A stretch of DNA of 64,000 nucleotides from Rhizobium sp. L43 (GCF_002531725.1 NZ_NWSQ01000009.1:1-64000); one strand, 5' to 3'; numbered from the stretch's first letter, positions 6,273 through 14,186 are shown. Numbers and translations are program-made. Notes: generated by a model from the letters alone, not told the origin.

Positions 6273-7082
6273 ATGATCACCCCCTCGGTCTTCCTGTACG
6301 ATCAGTTGTTTCGGCCTTCCAAGGCAGATCGCAGGGGAAAATCCATGGACCGCCTTGTGGGCGCAGATCAAGCGGCTCAATCGGAGAAACGAGCGGTAAA
6401 AGCGGAGCAGCCGGCTGGCCTGGCGCGGGATGTTATATCAGTCAAGCTCGGCGATTGTCTGCTGGGTTACAAGGCCGTTCAGCGCCGCGCGCGGGGTGGC
6501 CGTTGGAACCATTTCCACGGTCGGATGCGCGAGATCGAAAGATTGATCAGGCATCGGCACGGAGCGATCGTGCCCGAGGCCGATGACGCATTGATTTACG
6601 TCGAGGTGATCGCCGGCCTCGCATTTGTCGAGTTCCGGCAAGAGTTTCCCGAGGTGGTTCTCGGCTGGTCGGCTCGATGGCTGCCTTGGGCTAGCAAAGC
6701 CTGCATAGAGGAAATCATCTATGAGCGGACCAAGGTGCGTTTTTCTCCCTTGTCCGCCGACGCGCTCGGTCACGCTCTGCATTTGAGCTACGACGAGCGG
6801 TGCGCCCTCGATATCCGCACGATCGGTGCCTTCGATGTGCCGAAACGGAAAAGAGCAAAGCTGCAAAAGGAAAAACGGCGGCAGCGGGACCGAAGCCGGA
6901 AAGAAGAGCAGCGCCGCGCCGCAGGCGCGATTCCCAGAGCCGATTATCTCGCCAATTCCTTCAGCCTATCGCGCCCATGGGAGGCATTCGGCATCAGCCG
7001 CCGGACTTGGGAACGCCGCGGCAAACCGATGCCGGAGGCCGAGACGATGGCCGATTGCGGCTCGATTCCGCTTGCCGCTTAG
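6273..7082 (+). CDS. Hypothetical HTH protein, possibly from a mobile element
   Basis: The product is up to 269 residues and may instead start at the internal Met at 6345. The body contains LGDCLLGYKAVQRRARGG and a region rich in Lys and Arg (about residues 195-225: KRKRAKLQKEKRRQRDRSRK). The C-terminus has WEAFGISRRTWERRGKP, a helix-turn-helix-like segment of the kind seen in proteins carried by plasmids and integrated elements in Rhizobiales. No catalytic residues of an integrase or transposase are visible. Its TAG stop (7080-7082) overlaps the TAA stop of the convergent monooxygenase. DNA binding is likely; replication control or element maintenance is a guess. Confidence 0.6.
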   Translation: MITPSVFLYDQLFRPSKADRRGKSMDRLVGADQAAQSEKRAVKAEQPAGLARDVISVKLGDCLLGYKAVQRRARGGRWNHFHGRMREIERLIRHRHGAIVPEADDALIYVEVIAGLAFVEFRQEFPEVVLGWSARWLPWASKACIEEIIYERTKVRFSPLSADALGHALHLSYDERCALDIRTIGAFDVPKRKRAKLQKEKRRQRDRSRKEEQRRAAGAIPRADYLANSFSLSRPWEAFGISRRTWERRGKPMPEAETMADCGSIPLAA

Positions 7083-8590
7083 CCACGTTCGCGGCGTGAG
7101 TCGGGCGGCCCGAACCAGCTATTCACAGCCTCGCGCAGACCATCCTGCGTCCCTTCGCCCACCCATGCCACATAACCATCGGGCCGGATCAGCACGGCGG
7201 TCGGCGCCGAGACCGCACCCAGCGCCGGCAGTTCCCATGCACCGTCATAGCCGGCGTCGACCAACTGGACGCGGTCTGACCACGCTGTGATGTCGAGACT
7301 GCCGGGCGCGCCGAGATTGAGGAGCACCGGCCGCGCATTCTTGAGCAGCGTATAGACACGTAAGGGGCCATCCGGCGTCGCCAGACCAAGGTCGGGCATG
7401 CGGCGGCCAAGCAGCGGATGCCCCTCGCCGAGGTCGTAATGGATGGCCAGTCCGGACATTTCAGCGGCGATCCTTTTGCGCGGCTCTTCCATGCCGAGCA
7501 GTTCCAATAGGATGTCTCGCAAGGCTTCGGTGCGATCGTCGGTGCGCTGCAAGGCGACCTGCGCCATCGTCGTGCGCAGCACGCGGGCGGCAACCGGATA
7601 GCGCTCGGCGTGATAGGTGTCGAGCAAGCTTTCCGGCGATATTCCTTTCACCACCTGGGCCAGCTTCCAACCGAGATTCACCGCATCCTGCACACCGGTA
7701 TTGAGGCCCTGCCCGCCCACCGGAGAATGGACATGCGCGGCATCGCCGGCGAGGAGCACCCTGCCCTTGCGGTAGGCTGCCGCCTGGCGCGACATGTCGG
7801 TGAACCTCGAAATCCACTTCAGACTGTGGATTCCGTAATCCGTTCCGCATGCATCGATCAGCGCTTGCTTGAGATCGCCAAGCGTCGGCTCGCCTGTGCC
7901 GCCCGCAGTCTTTTCCGTCACCATGACGTTGATCGGGCCTTCACTGGCAAAGACCACCTTGCCGTCGCGGATTTCATATTCCTCGCGGCCGAAGGCGTGC
8001 ATGCCGAGCACAGTGCGATGGACGCCGAGCGGCGGCTCCTCCTCCATCTCGGCCTCGGCGAGAATATTGCTGGTCGTCGCATCCCATCCCGGAAACGCAA
8101 TGCCGGCAATCTTGCGAACCAGGCTGCGACCGCCATCGCAGCCGACGAGATAGCCTGCCCGAAGCGAAGCGCCGTCGGAGAGTTCGACGGTGACGCCTGT
8201 CCCGTCGTCAGCAAAACCCGTCATTTCCCGGCCGCGATAGATCGGCACCGGCAGTTCGTCGACCCAGCCGGCCAGGATGCGCTCGATATGTTTCTGCCGC
8301 AGCGCCAGCCCGTAATTGTGCCGGGTCGGGAAGTCGCTGATATCAAGCCGGGTGACCGCAAATCCCGTGACCTGGGCGATCTGCCCTTCCTTGAGGAACC
8401 GGTCGACGATGCCGCGCTGGTCGAGAACCTCCAGCGTGCGCGAACTCAGGCCGCCGGCCCGCGAACCGACGATTTCCTGGTTCTCGCGACGTTCGACGAT
8501 GGCGACATCGATGCCGGCCAAGGCCAATTCGCCCGCCAGCATCAGCCCGGTCGGCCCGCCTCCGGATATCACGACCGCATGTTCTCTCAT
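7079..8590 (-). CDS. FAD-dependent monooxygenase (PgaE/rifampicin monooxygenase-like)
   Basis: The product has 503 residues. Motifs in order: VVISGGGPTGLMLAGELA at the N-terminus (FAD fold), VGCDGGRSLVRK near residue 150 (DG motif), LLAGDAAHVHSPVGGQGLN near 285 (second FAD motif), and a thioredoxin-like C-terminal domain ending PTAVLIRPDGYVAWVG. This layout matches the aromatic polyketide hydroxylase and rifampicin monooxygenase subgroup. I place the start at 8590 (GAGGAG upstream) rather than 8620. It resembles the monooxygenase at 1299-2816 in architecture but is clearly divergent. An 18-base palindrome lies about 95 bases upstream. The substrate is unknown; drug or phenolic inactivation is plausible. 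Confidence 0.87.
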   Translation of the reverse strand: MREHAVVISGGGPTGLMLAGELALAGIDVAIVERRENQEIVGSRAGGLSSRTLEVLDQRGIVDRFLKEGQIAQVTGFAVTRLDISDFPTRHNYGLALRQKHIERILAGWVDELPVPIYRGREMTGFADDGTGVTVELSDGASLRAGYLVGCDGGRSLVRKIAGIAFPGWDATTSNILAEAEMEEEPPLGVHRTVLGMHAFGREEYEIRDGKVVFASEGPINVMVTEKTAGGTGEPTLGDLKQALIDACGTDYGIHSLKWISRFTDMSRQAAAYRKGRVLLAGDAAHVHSPVGGQGLNTGVQDAVNLGWKLAQVVKGISPESLLDTYHAERYPVAARVLRTTMAQVALQRTDDRTEALRDILLELLGMEEPRKRIAAEMSGLAIHYDLGEGHPLLGRRMPDLGLATPDGPLRVYTLLKNARPVLLNLGAPGSLDITAWSDRVQLVDAGYDGAWELPALGAVSAPTAVLIRPDGYVAWVGEGTQDGLREAVNSWFGPPDSRRERG

Positions 8591-8928
8591 CCGCAAACTC
8601 CTCTCGACTGCCCCGCGCAATTCCCAGCATTCCCAGACCTGCCCGACGGCATCTGGAACGACAATTCAATAGGTCCAGACCCAGACACCGATTTCGGTGT
8701 CGCAGGTTGTTCGCCCTATAAATATAGCTCTCTACTGGTTGGAAGGACTTGCGACAGGATTTCTGCCTTGCTTTCCAAAGCCATATCAGTTGCAGCTTGC
8801 AGATCTTTTGCAATCGAGCACAGGCTTTTCAGCACGACCTGACCGGGTGCACGCCGGATCCGGCAGACGCCTTCCCGGTCATCCTTTGTTGTCAAAGGCG
8901 ACCAGTCAATTCCCTGGTACGACGCATC
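8591..8928. other. Intergenic stretch with a possible operator
   Basis: About 340 bases without a supportable gene. The one clear structure is the perfect palindrome at 8684-8701. The rest shows no repeat or terminator. Confidence 0.4.
8684..8701. promoter_or_regulatory. 18-base palindrome, possible operator
   Basis: GACACCGATTTCGGTGTC has perfect 8-base arms around TT. It lies 94 bases before the start of the minus-strand monooxygenase. It could be a repressor site for that gene, but no regulator gene adjoins it. Confidence 0.4.
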
Positions 8929-9099
8929 TCATTGCGGGGCCGTGGCTCTTTCCGGAATCGTCTCGGCAGCCGGTCGCTCCGACGGATCACCGGGATGGCC
9001 ATAGATTGTGTACACGGCGCCCGCGAGAATGCCTAAGACGAGAAGAGCCAGTACGTACAATATCATACCGCTGATAGCCGCCTTCGGTGTCTTGTCCAT
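8929..9099 (-). CDS. Small single-pass membrane protein
   Basis: The product has 56 residues: a short basic start (MDKTPKAAISG), one membrane helix (MILYVLALLVLGILAGAVYT), then a polar tail rich in Pro and Glu. The ATG at 9099 is chosen because GGAG lies eight bases upstream; a TTG four codons earlier is the alternative. It is divergent from the two-helix protein at 9267. I do not recognise it. Confidence 0.55.
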   Translation of the reverse strand: MDKTPKAAISGMILYVLALLVLGILAGAVYTIYGHPGDPSERPAAETIPERATAPQ

Positions 9100-9208
9100 C
9101 GGGATCTCCAAGATTGCTCAACGGTCAAATTCAATGCGAGTGCATTTGGTTCCGGCTCAGGTTGCATCGATGTTTCCTCGGAGTTTGTCCGAGTGAGTAG
9201 CCACTTAC

Positions 9209-9233
9209 GGAACGATCAGGTCCGGATCTTGTT
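9209..9233 (+). promoter_or_regulatory. EcfG-type general stress promoter
   Basis: GGAAC at 9209-9213 and GTT at 9231-9233 are 17 bases apart, within the EcfG consensus. They lie about 34 bases before the start of the 9267 gene. Confidence 0.55.
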
Positions 9234-9266
9234 TACCCAACATCCATGTCGTTCGCGGAGGCCACT

Positions 9267-9494
9267 ATGTTGGCAATCCTGACCGGTGCCGCTCTTATCA
9301 TCGGCGGTCTTCTCTTTCTCTTCTCTTCGGTGCTTGGTCGAAAGCCAAGCAATCCACATCAACTGCCGCAAGGCGGCACCACGCTGGAGCCACAGCGCCA
9401 AGGCCTCAGGTTCCTCGGCCTCTCCAAAAACTGGCCAGCCCTGGCTGTTATCGCGGTCGGCGCGCTTCTCTTGGCTGTTGGTGGATATTCATGA
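9267..9494 (+). CDS. Small two-helix membrane protein
   Basis: The product has 75 residues. One membrane helix is at residues 2-22 (ILTGAALIIGGLLFLFSSVL) and another near the end (WPALAVIAVGALLLAVGG), joined by a polar loop containing LPQGGTTLEPQRQ. I chose the ATG at 9267 because GGAGG lies seven bases before it; the ATG at 9246 lacks a site. A stress-type promoter precedes it and an intrinsic terminator follows. The family is not one I can name. Membrane stress is the contextual guess. Confidence 0.65.
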   Translation: MLAILTGAALIIGGLLFLFSSVLGRKPSNPHQLPQGGTTLEPQRQGLRFLGLSKNWPALAVIAVGALLLAVGGYS

Positions 9495-9524
9495 GATAAG
9501 ACAGCCCTTAGCTTCCTCGACAGC

Positions 9525-9550
9525 AAAAACCCGGCTTTCACCGGGTTTTT
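9525..9550. terminator. Bidirectional intrinsic terminator
   Basis: AAAAACCCGG (9525-9534) pairs with CCGGGTTTTT (9541-9550) around a six-base loop. T-tracts exist on both strands, so it serves the 9267 gene and the convergent CsbD gene, which ends 10 bases further on. Confidence 0.85.
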
Positions 9551-9559
9551 GTTCAGATA

Positions 9560-9763
9560 CTACCAAGTCTGGCGACCGGTCCAGTCATCGATATCGCGTC
9601 TAATACGATCCCTTTCGATGCCATACCGTTCCTGGATCTTGCCTTCCAGCTGGTCGCGCTTGCCGGCGATCTGGTCGAGATCATCGTCCGTGAGTTTGCC
9701 CCACTGCTCCTTGATCTTGCCCTTCGCCTGCTTCCAGTTTCCTTCGATACGATTCCAATCCAT
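9560..9763 (-). CDS. CsbD family stress protein
   Basis: The product has 67 residues. MDWNRIEGNWKQAKGKIKE, then GKLTDDDLDQIAGKRDQLEG and IQERYG are the hallmarks of the CsbD/YjbJ family: small, very hydrophilic, natively flexible proteins induced by the general stress response. The ATG at 9763 has GGGAG ten bases upstream. Longer upstream starts add residues that are not part of the family. A GGAAC-N17-CGTT promoter lies at 9796-9821 on the same strand, which supports EcfG control. The biochemical role of the family remains unclear. Confidence 0.92.
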   Translation of the reverse strand: MDWNRIEGNWKQAKGKIKEQWGKLTDDDLDQIAGKRDQLEGKIQERYGIERDRIRRDIDDWTGRQTW

Positions 9764-9795
9764 GATCGATTTCTCCCATTTCGTCATGAGGAGAA

Positions 9796-9821
9796 AACGG
9801 GCCGCGGTGGAAGTTGGTTCC
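9796..9821 (-). promoter_or_regulatory. EcfG-type general stress promoter before csbD
   Basis: On the minus strand GGAAC (9817-9821) is followed after exactly 17 bases by CGTT (9796-9799), the full EcfG consensus. It lies 33 bases upstream of the CsbD start. Confidence 0.65.
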
Positions 9822-10087
9822 TGTGTCTTAGCCAATTTCATGAAGCGTCGCGTTATCCCGCCCCTCGCGCAACGCCGTGCTCGCGGTGAAGAATATTATC
9901 TGCGGGCAACTCCGCGTTTCGAGACGCCCCACGGCGGGCATGGCCGAACAAATCGTCTCGGTCGCCTGGGGCGGACGGTATCCAGGCGGCGTTGAATATG
10001 CCTATCGAAATTCTCTAGATGCGCGTCCGATCGAATTGACGCGCCAGCAATGAAGAGGTCATTGGGGAGACGAATCCCAAAAGCCGG
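9822..10087. other. Intergenic stretch, no supported gene
   Basis: This DNA lies between the CsbD promoter and the end of the ParE gene. A 37-codon plus-strand frame begins at the ATG near 9939 but has no ribosome binding site or recognisable sequence. I see no repeat or terminator. Confidence 0.35.
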
Positions 10088-10414
10088 TCACGATTCATCC
10101 TCGTCATCACCCACCCGAAACAGGGCCTCATAGTCTCTGCCGCCATAAAAAATGTTGACGATCTCAACTGCGTCGGCGACGTGATACGCAATCACAGCGG
10201 AATGCTCAAACGGCACGGTTCGTAAGCCCGGGGCCAGATCATCTCGCGGACGCCCGCCGTTCGGCGCATTTCCGATCTTGCGGCACCTCGCCATGATGCG
10301 CTTCACAAAGCGATTGGCGGTGACGTTGCTCTGACTCCTATCGGCGATGTCAATATAGATTTGGCGAAGGTCGCCAAGCGCCTCGGGCCGGTAGATGACC
10401 TTAGCGCGCCGCAT
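10088..10414 (-). CDS. parE: ParE/RelE family toxin
   Basis: The product has 108 residues and the ParE fold pattern: VIYRPEALGDLRQIYIDIAD at the start, then RCRKIGNAPNGGRPRDDLAPGLR, then FEHSAVIAYHV and IVNIFYGGRDYEALF at the end. ParE toxins poison DNA gyrase; RelE relatives cleave mRNA, and sequence alone does not fully separate them. The gene overlaps the antitoxin gene by 14 bases, the usual order with the antitoxin first. Control by the antitoxin-toxin complex at the palindrome 10721-10737 is inferred. The acidic tail (GDDEDES) is longer than usual. Confidence 0.88.
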   Translation of the reverse strand: MRRAKVIYRPEALGDLRQIYIDIADRSQSNVTANRFVKRIMARCRKIGNAPNGGRPRDDLAPGLRTVPFEHSAVIAYHVADAVEIVNIFYGGRDYEALFRVGDDEDES

Positions 10415-10691
10415 TACGGGACGCTTTTTCCTGATCGTTCATGAAGCTGTCCATATCAGCTTCGGCCTCTTCCGCCGTCAAGCTCGGGCGAGGATCGTCC
10501 AGAGAACGCCGGATGCGAGCCCGCATGGCGTTGAGGCGCTCGGCATCCTCAAGCCGCTGACGCTGCCATACCCGCACCGCGTCACGCATCGCTTCGCTCG
10601 TCGTCGCAAACTCACCAGCTTCGACGGTCTCGCGGACGCTCCGCAGCATATCCGCCGTGAGGGTAATGGTTACCTTTTCCGCATTTCGCAT
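10401..10691 (-). CDS. parD: ParD family antitoxin
   Basis: The product has 96 residues. The N-terminal KVTITLTADMLRSVRETVEAGEF is a ribbon-helix-helix DNA-binding domain, followed by TTSEAMRDAVRVWQRQ, the characteristic ParD helix. The C-terminal half (about residues 55-96) is charged and would wrap the toxin. GGAAGG lies about 13 bases before the start. A perfect palindrome 30 bases upstream is the probable autoregulatory operator. As a labile antitoxin it neutralises ParE and represses the pair. Confidence 0.9.
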   Translation of the reverse strand: MRNAEKVTITLTADMLRSVRETVEAGEFATTSEAMRDAVRVWQRQRLEDAERLNAMRARIRRSLDDPRPSLTAEEAEADMDSFMNDQEKASRNAAR

Positions 10692-10720
10692 CGTCGCACG
10701 CCTTCCCTGTTTCTTATAAA

Positions 10721-10737
10721 GTAAGATAAAATCTTAC
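10721..10737. promoter_or_regulatory. Palindromic operator of the parDE pair
   Basis: GTAAGATAAAATCTTAC has perfect 7-base arms around AAA. On the minus strand it directly precedes TTTATAAG, a likely -10 region, and lies 30 bases before the parD start. The position fits repression by ribbon-helix-helix dimers. Confidence 0.65.
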
Positions 10738-10931
10738 CTCGAGCCAGAGAAAACAGGAGCGATGGCAACGCCATCAGTGGAGCCGACCCCGAACGTCCAG
10801 AGCGGCAATCTCCGCGTCGTCAAAGAGATCCTGCAGTGAATCGAGGCGACCCGGAAGCGCACGACGAATTGAGCGTGTGACGTTTTGCCGGTCGCAAAAG
10901 TCACAAATTTCCGCTAAGTCTTTTGATTTTA

Positions 10932-11007
10932 TGGTGAGAGCGTCGGGGTTCGAACCCGAGACCTACTGATTAAAAGTCAGTTGCTCTACCGGCTGAGCTA
11001 CGCTCTC
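10932..11007 (-). tRNA. tRNA-Lys (anticodon TTT)
   Basis: On the minus strand all four arms can be drawn. The acceptor stem is GAGAGCG with CGCTCTC, the D arm is GCTC-AGCCGGTA-GAGC, and the anticodon stem is ACTGA/TCAGT with loop CTTTTAA (anticodon TTT). The T arm is TCGGG-TTCGAAC-CCCGA. The CCA end is encoded (10932-10934). The 3' end points toward the accessory block, the side on which integrated elements are usually found. Confidence 0.97.
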
Positions 11008-11217
11008 CCTCTCCGCGGGTGTGCCCACCCCGGCTGGAAGTGGGCGGAACATAGGCAGGCGACCCATTGCGGTCAACCGAAAAATTCGGCTTTTTTCGGC
11101 GATCGGCACATTTCTTGCCGAGCTCCAGGCATATTGCCTGCGTGCGCAAAAAGGTGATTGGCAATGCCGGGCCTGCAAAGCTAGGAACATCACGCAGATT
11201 GCAGCCGGAGAGAATGC

Positions 11218-11967
11218 GTGTCGATTGCCGATATTTCCCTGTGGAGCGCTCTCATAGCAGGGGCGCTTTCCTTTCTTTCGCCCTGCGTGCTTCCCCTGGT
11301 CCCGCCCTATCTTTGCTATATGGCCGGCATTTCGGTCGAGCAGTTCCGCGGCGGCTCCACGGTGGCGGTGGCGCCCGATATCAGGCGCGGCGTGCTGTTC
11401 TCGGCGCTGCTCTTCACGCTCGGCTTTGCCACCGTCTTCGTGGCGCTCGGCGCCGGCGCCTCCAGCATCGGCATGGCGCTTCGCCAGCATCTCGATCTGC
11501 TCTCCAAGCTCGGCGGGCTTGTTATCATCGTCATGGGGCTGAATTTCCTCGGCCTCTTCCGAATCGGCCTGCTGGCCCGCGAGGCGCGCTTCCAGGGCGG
11601 CGGCAAACCGGCGACGCTGACGGGCGCTTACATCATGGGCCTTGCCTTCGCCTTCGGCTGGACGCCCTGCATTGGCCCGGTGCTCGGCGCGATTCTCGGC
11701 GTTGCCGCCTCGCGCGAGACGGTCGGCTCCGGCGCCGGGCTGCTTGCCGTCTATTCGCTCGGCCTTGCCATCCCCTTCTGGATCGCCGCCGGCTTTTCCG
11801 GCGCCTTCATGCGCTTCCTCTCGCGCTTCCGCCGCCATCTCGGCACGGTGGAGAAGGTGATGGGCGTTTTCCTCATCCTCACCGGCCTCGCCTTCCTGTT
11901 CGGTTGGGTCAGCGATGTGGCGATCTGGTTCCAGCAGACCTTTCCGATCCTGATGCAAATCGGTTAG
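11218..11967 (+). CDS. ccdA: Cytochrome c biogenesis protein CcdA
   Basis: The product is a 249-residue inner-membrane protein with six hydrophobic segments. Two conserved Cys motifs, SPCVLPLVPPYLCY near residue 22 and GWTPCIGPVLGA near residue 150, mark the DsbD/CcdA transmembrane electron carrier. It passes reducing power from cytoplasmic thioredoxin to periplasmic thiol proteins needed for haem attachment to cytochrome c. It lacks the periplasmic domains of full DsbD, which is normal for CcdA. The start is GTG with GGAGAG upstream. A carrier gene follows after 30 bases on the same strand. Confidence 0.93.
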   Translation: MSIADISLWSALIAGALSFLSPCVLPLVPPYLCYMAGISVEQFRGGSTVAVAPDIRRGVLFSALLFTLGFATVFVALGAGASSIGMALRQHLDLLSKLGGLVIIVMGLNFLGLFRIGLLAREARFQGGGKPATLTGAYIMGLAFAFGWTPCIGPVLGAILGVAASRETVGSGAGLLAVYSLGLAIPFWIAAGFSGAFMRFLSRFRRHLGTVEKVMGVFLILTGLAFLFGWVSDVAIWFQQTFPILMQIG

Positions 11968-11997
11968 AGCTTCTACCCCGCCGATCATTCCCACGCA

Positions 11998-12972
11998 TTG
12001 GAAGACCTCTTGGCCGATATCGTCAGCCTGCTCCTGCCGTTCTTCGGTCTGATCCTGATCGGGTTCATCGCCGCCAAGGCGACGAAGCAGCCGGCCGAGG
12101 CGCTCGGCTGGCTGAATACCTTCATCATCTATGCCGCCCTGCCCGCTTTGTTCTTCAAGCTTGTCTCGCGCACGCCGATCGAAGAGCTGACGCGCGTCGA
12201 TTTCATCGTCACCGATATCGCCGCGACCTATGCGGTCTTCATCCTGCTGTTCGCCATCGGCCGTCTGGTGCGCGGCAATTCGCTCGCCGATTGCACCATC
12301 CAGGCCTTTGCCGGCGCTTATGGCAATATCGGTTATATGGGGCCTGGTCTGGCGCTCTTGGCACTCGGCGAAAGTGCTGCCGTGCCGGTGGCACTGATCA
12401 TCTGCTTCGAGAACGCGCTGCATTTCATCGTCGCGCCGGCGCTGATGGCGGCGGCCGGCGACGATAAGCGTTCGGCCGGGCGGCTTGCCGCCGATATCGC
12501 CCGGAAGGTCGCGCTGCATCCCTTCATCCTGTCGACGGCCGCAGGCTTTGCCGTGGCCGCCCTGCACATTGATCAGCCGCTGGCATTTCAGCGGCTGGTC
12601 GATTACCTCGCCCAGGCGGCCGCCCCCTGCGCGCTCTTTGCCATGGGCGTGACGCTGGCGCTCAGGCTGCTGAAACGGGTTCCGGCGGAGATCGGCTATA
12701 TCGTGCCGGCGAAGCTGATCCTGCATCCGATCGCGGTCTTCGTTGCGCTGACGGCGGTGGGTGGTTTCGAGCCGGTGTGGATTCAGGCGGCCGTGCTGCT
12801 CGCCTCACTGCCGACGGCGACCAATGTCTTCGTCATCGGACAGCAATATGGCGTCTGGCAGGAGCGCGCCTCGGCGACGATCCTGATCACCACGGTGTTT
12901 TCGGTGGTGAGCGTTTCGCTCTGGCTGATCGTGATCCGATCAGGCCTTCTTCCGCTTCAGCTTTTCCCGTAG
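11998..12972 (+). CDS. AEC family transporter
   Basis: The product is a 324-residue membrane protein of the auxin efflux carrier superfamily, with about ten hydrophobic segments arranged as two halves. Recognisable parts are LLPFFGLILIGFIAAK at the start, GAYGNIGYMGPGLAL in the first half, and LPTATNVFVIGQQYG in the second; bacterial members with this pattern export or import small organic acids. The start codon is probably TTG at 11998, and a further TTG at 12010 is possible. The 3' end overlaps the convergent hydroxylase gene by 33 bases. The substrate is unknown. Confidence 0.85.
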   Translation: MEDLLADIVSLLLPFFGLILIGFIAAKATKQPAEALGWLNTFIIYAALPALFFKLVSRTPIEELTRVDFIVTDIAATYAVFILLFAIGRLVRGNSLADCTIQAFAGAYGNIGYMGPGLALLALGESAAVPVALIICFENALHFIVAPALMAAAGDDKRSAGRLAADIARKVALHPFILSTAAGFAVAALHIDQPLAFQRLVDYLAQAAAPCALFAMGVTLALRLLKRVPAEIGYIVPAKLILHPIAVFVALTAVGGFEPVWIQAAVLLASLPTATNVFVIGQQYGVWQERASATILITTVFSVVSVSLWLIVIRSGLLPLQLFP

Positions 12973-14148
12973 CGCATCCGGAATATCGCGAAAGCCGCGG
13001 CCAGGCTCGATGCCCTCGCGCATGACGATGTTGCGCAGCGGGTGTATGGCCGAGAGGATATGCAGGCCGGCGGCCCGCAGCATCTGGACGGGCAGGAAAT
13101 CCGAGAGCAGCGAGCGGTTGAGAATATCGACACTGGCCGTGCGCGTCATGATATCGGCGCGGCGTTTGCGGTCGAAGCTTTCGCCGGCATCGGCCGGCAC
13201 CGGCAATTCCGCCCTGTCGCAGAGGATATCGGCAAGCGCCATGATATCGCGCAGGCTGAGGTTCAGCCCCTGCGCCCCGATCGGCGGGAAGACATGGGCG
13301 GCCTCGCCGATCAGTGCGATGCGTCCCTTGCCGAAACGATGCGCCATCATGCCCGACAGCGGCCATAGCTGGACGCCCTCCTCCACATCAACCTTTCCAA
13401 GCATTGACTGCATCTGCGCCTCGACGAGCAGCCCAAGTTCAGGGAGCGGCAATTCCATGCGGGCAGCCGCCTCAGCGGGATCCTGCACCCAGACCAGGCT
13501 GGAACGGCCACCCGGCAGCGGCACCTGGGTAAAGGGGCCGTGTTTGGTGTGGAACTCGGTCGAGATATTCTGGTGGGGCAGCGAATGGGCGAAGTTCAGC
13601 ACCATGGCCGATTGCGGATAGGACCACTTGCGGGTGTCGATGCCAGCCGTCTCGCGCAATTTCGAGCCGCGGCCATCGGCGCCGACGGCAAAATCGGCCG
13701 TCAGCGTCTCGCCGCCGGCAAGCGTGATCGAAACGGCTTCGGCGGTAACGCCGATCGATTCGGCCATGTCGGTGAAGCGGGTGATATTGCCCTCGCCGGC
13801 CGCGGCCGCTTCGAGGATCTCGGTCAAAACCTTGTTGGGAAAATTATAGCCGAAGGCATTCAGGCCAACCTCGGCAGCGCGAAACGTGGTCGTCGGCGCG
13901 CGCAGCAGCCGGTCGGTGCCGTCGACGACGCGCATGCTGGTCAGAGGTGCGGCTGCCGGGCGCAGCCTTTCCCAGAGAGTCAGGCGATCGAGGAAGCGGA
14001 TCGATTGATCCATCAGCGCCGTGGTGCGCCGGTCCTCCTTCGAAGAAGGCGCCACCAGCGCCACGTTGCGGCCGCCGCGCGCAAGCGCGATTGCGGCGAT
14101 CATACCGGCGAGACCGCCACCGATCACCGCCACTTCGAATGTCTTCAT
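12940..14148 (-). CDS. UbiH/UbiF-type FAD hydroxylase
   Basis: The product has 402 residues. VAVIGGGLAGMIAAIALARGG at the N-terminus binds FAD, VGADGRGSKLRE near residue 165 is the DG motif, and ALIGEAAHVFPPIGAQGLNLS near 280 is the second FAD motif with the GAQG form typical of the ubiquinone biosynthesis hydroxylases. The family hydroxylates the benzoquinone ring of ubiquinone precursors. Which ring carbon this one modifies cannot be told by eye. I chose the ATG at 14148; upstream in-frame codons add a basic stretch foreign to the family. It is not tightly linked to the sulfite reductase operon that follows 38 bases upstream on the same strand. Confidence 0.85.
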   Translation of the reverse strand: MKTFEVAVIGGGLAGMIAAIALARGGRNVALVAPSSKEDRRTTALMDQSIRFLDRLTLWERLRPAAAPLTSMRVVDGTDRLLRAPTTTFRAAEVGLNAFGYNFPNKVLTEILEAAAAGEGNITRFTDMAESIGVTAEAVSITLAGGETLTADFAVGADGRGSKLRETAGIDTRKWSYPQSAMVLNFAHSLPHQNISTEFHTKHGPFTQVPLPGGRSSLVWVQDPAEAAARMELPLPELGLLVEAQMQSMLGKVDVEEGVQLWPLSGMMAHRFGKGRIALIGEAAHVFPPIGAQGLNLSLRDIMALADILCDRAELPVPADAGESFDRKRRADIMTRTASVDILNRSLLSDFLPVQMLRAAGLHILSAIHPLRNIVMREGIEPGRGFRDIPDALREKLKRKKA

Positions 14149-14186
14149 GCTACTGTTCCGCCGTCGTAAAAGGGCGGACCGGCCGC

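Noticed and set aside
10774..10931. Minus-strand frame downstream of tRNA-Lys with protein-like residues (SLQDLFDDAEIAALDV)
   Set aside because: No start codon follows the stop inside the tRNA, so at best it is a gene remnant; I cannot identify a parent gene.
10963..12726. 587-codon minus-strand open frame opposite ccdA and the AEC carrier, running into tRNA-Lys
   Set aside because: It overlaps the tRNA and two well-supported membrane protein genes; it is rich in charged residues typical of antisense frames.
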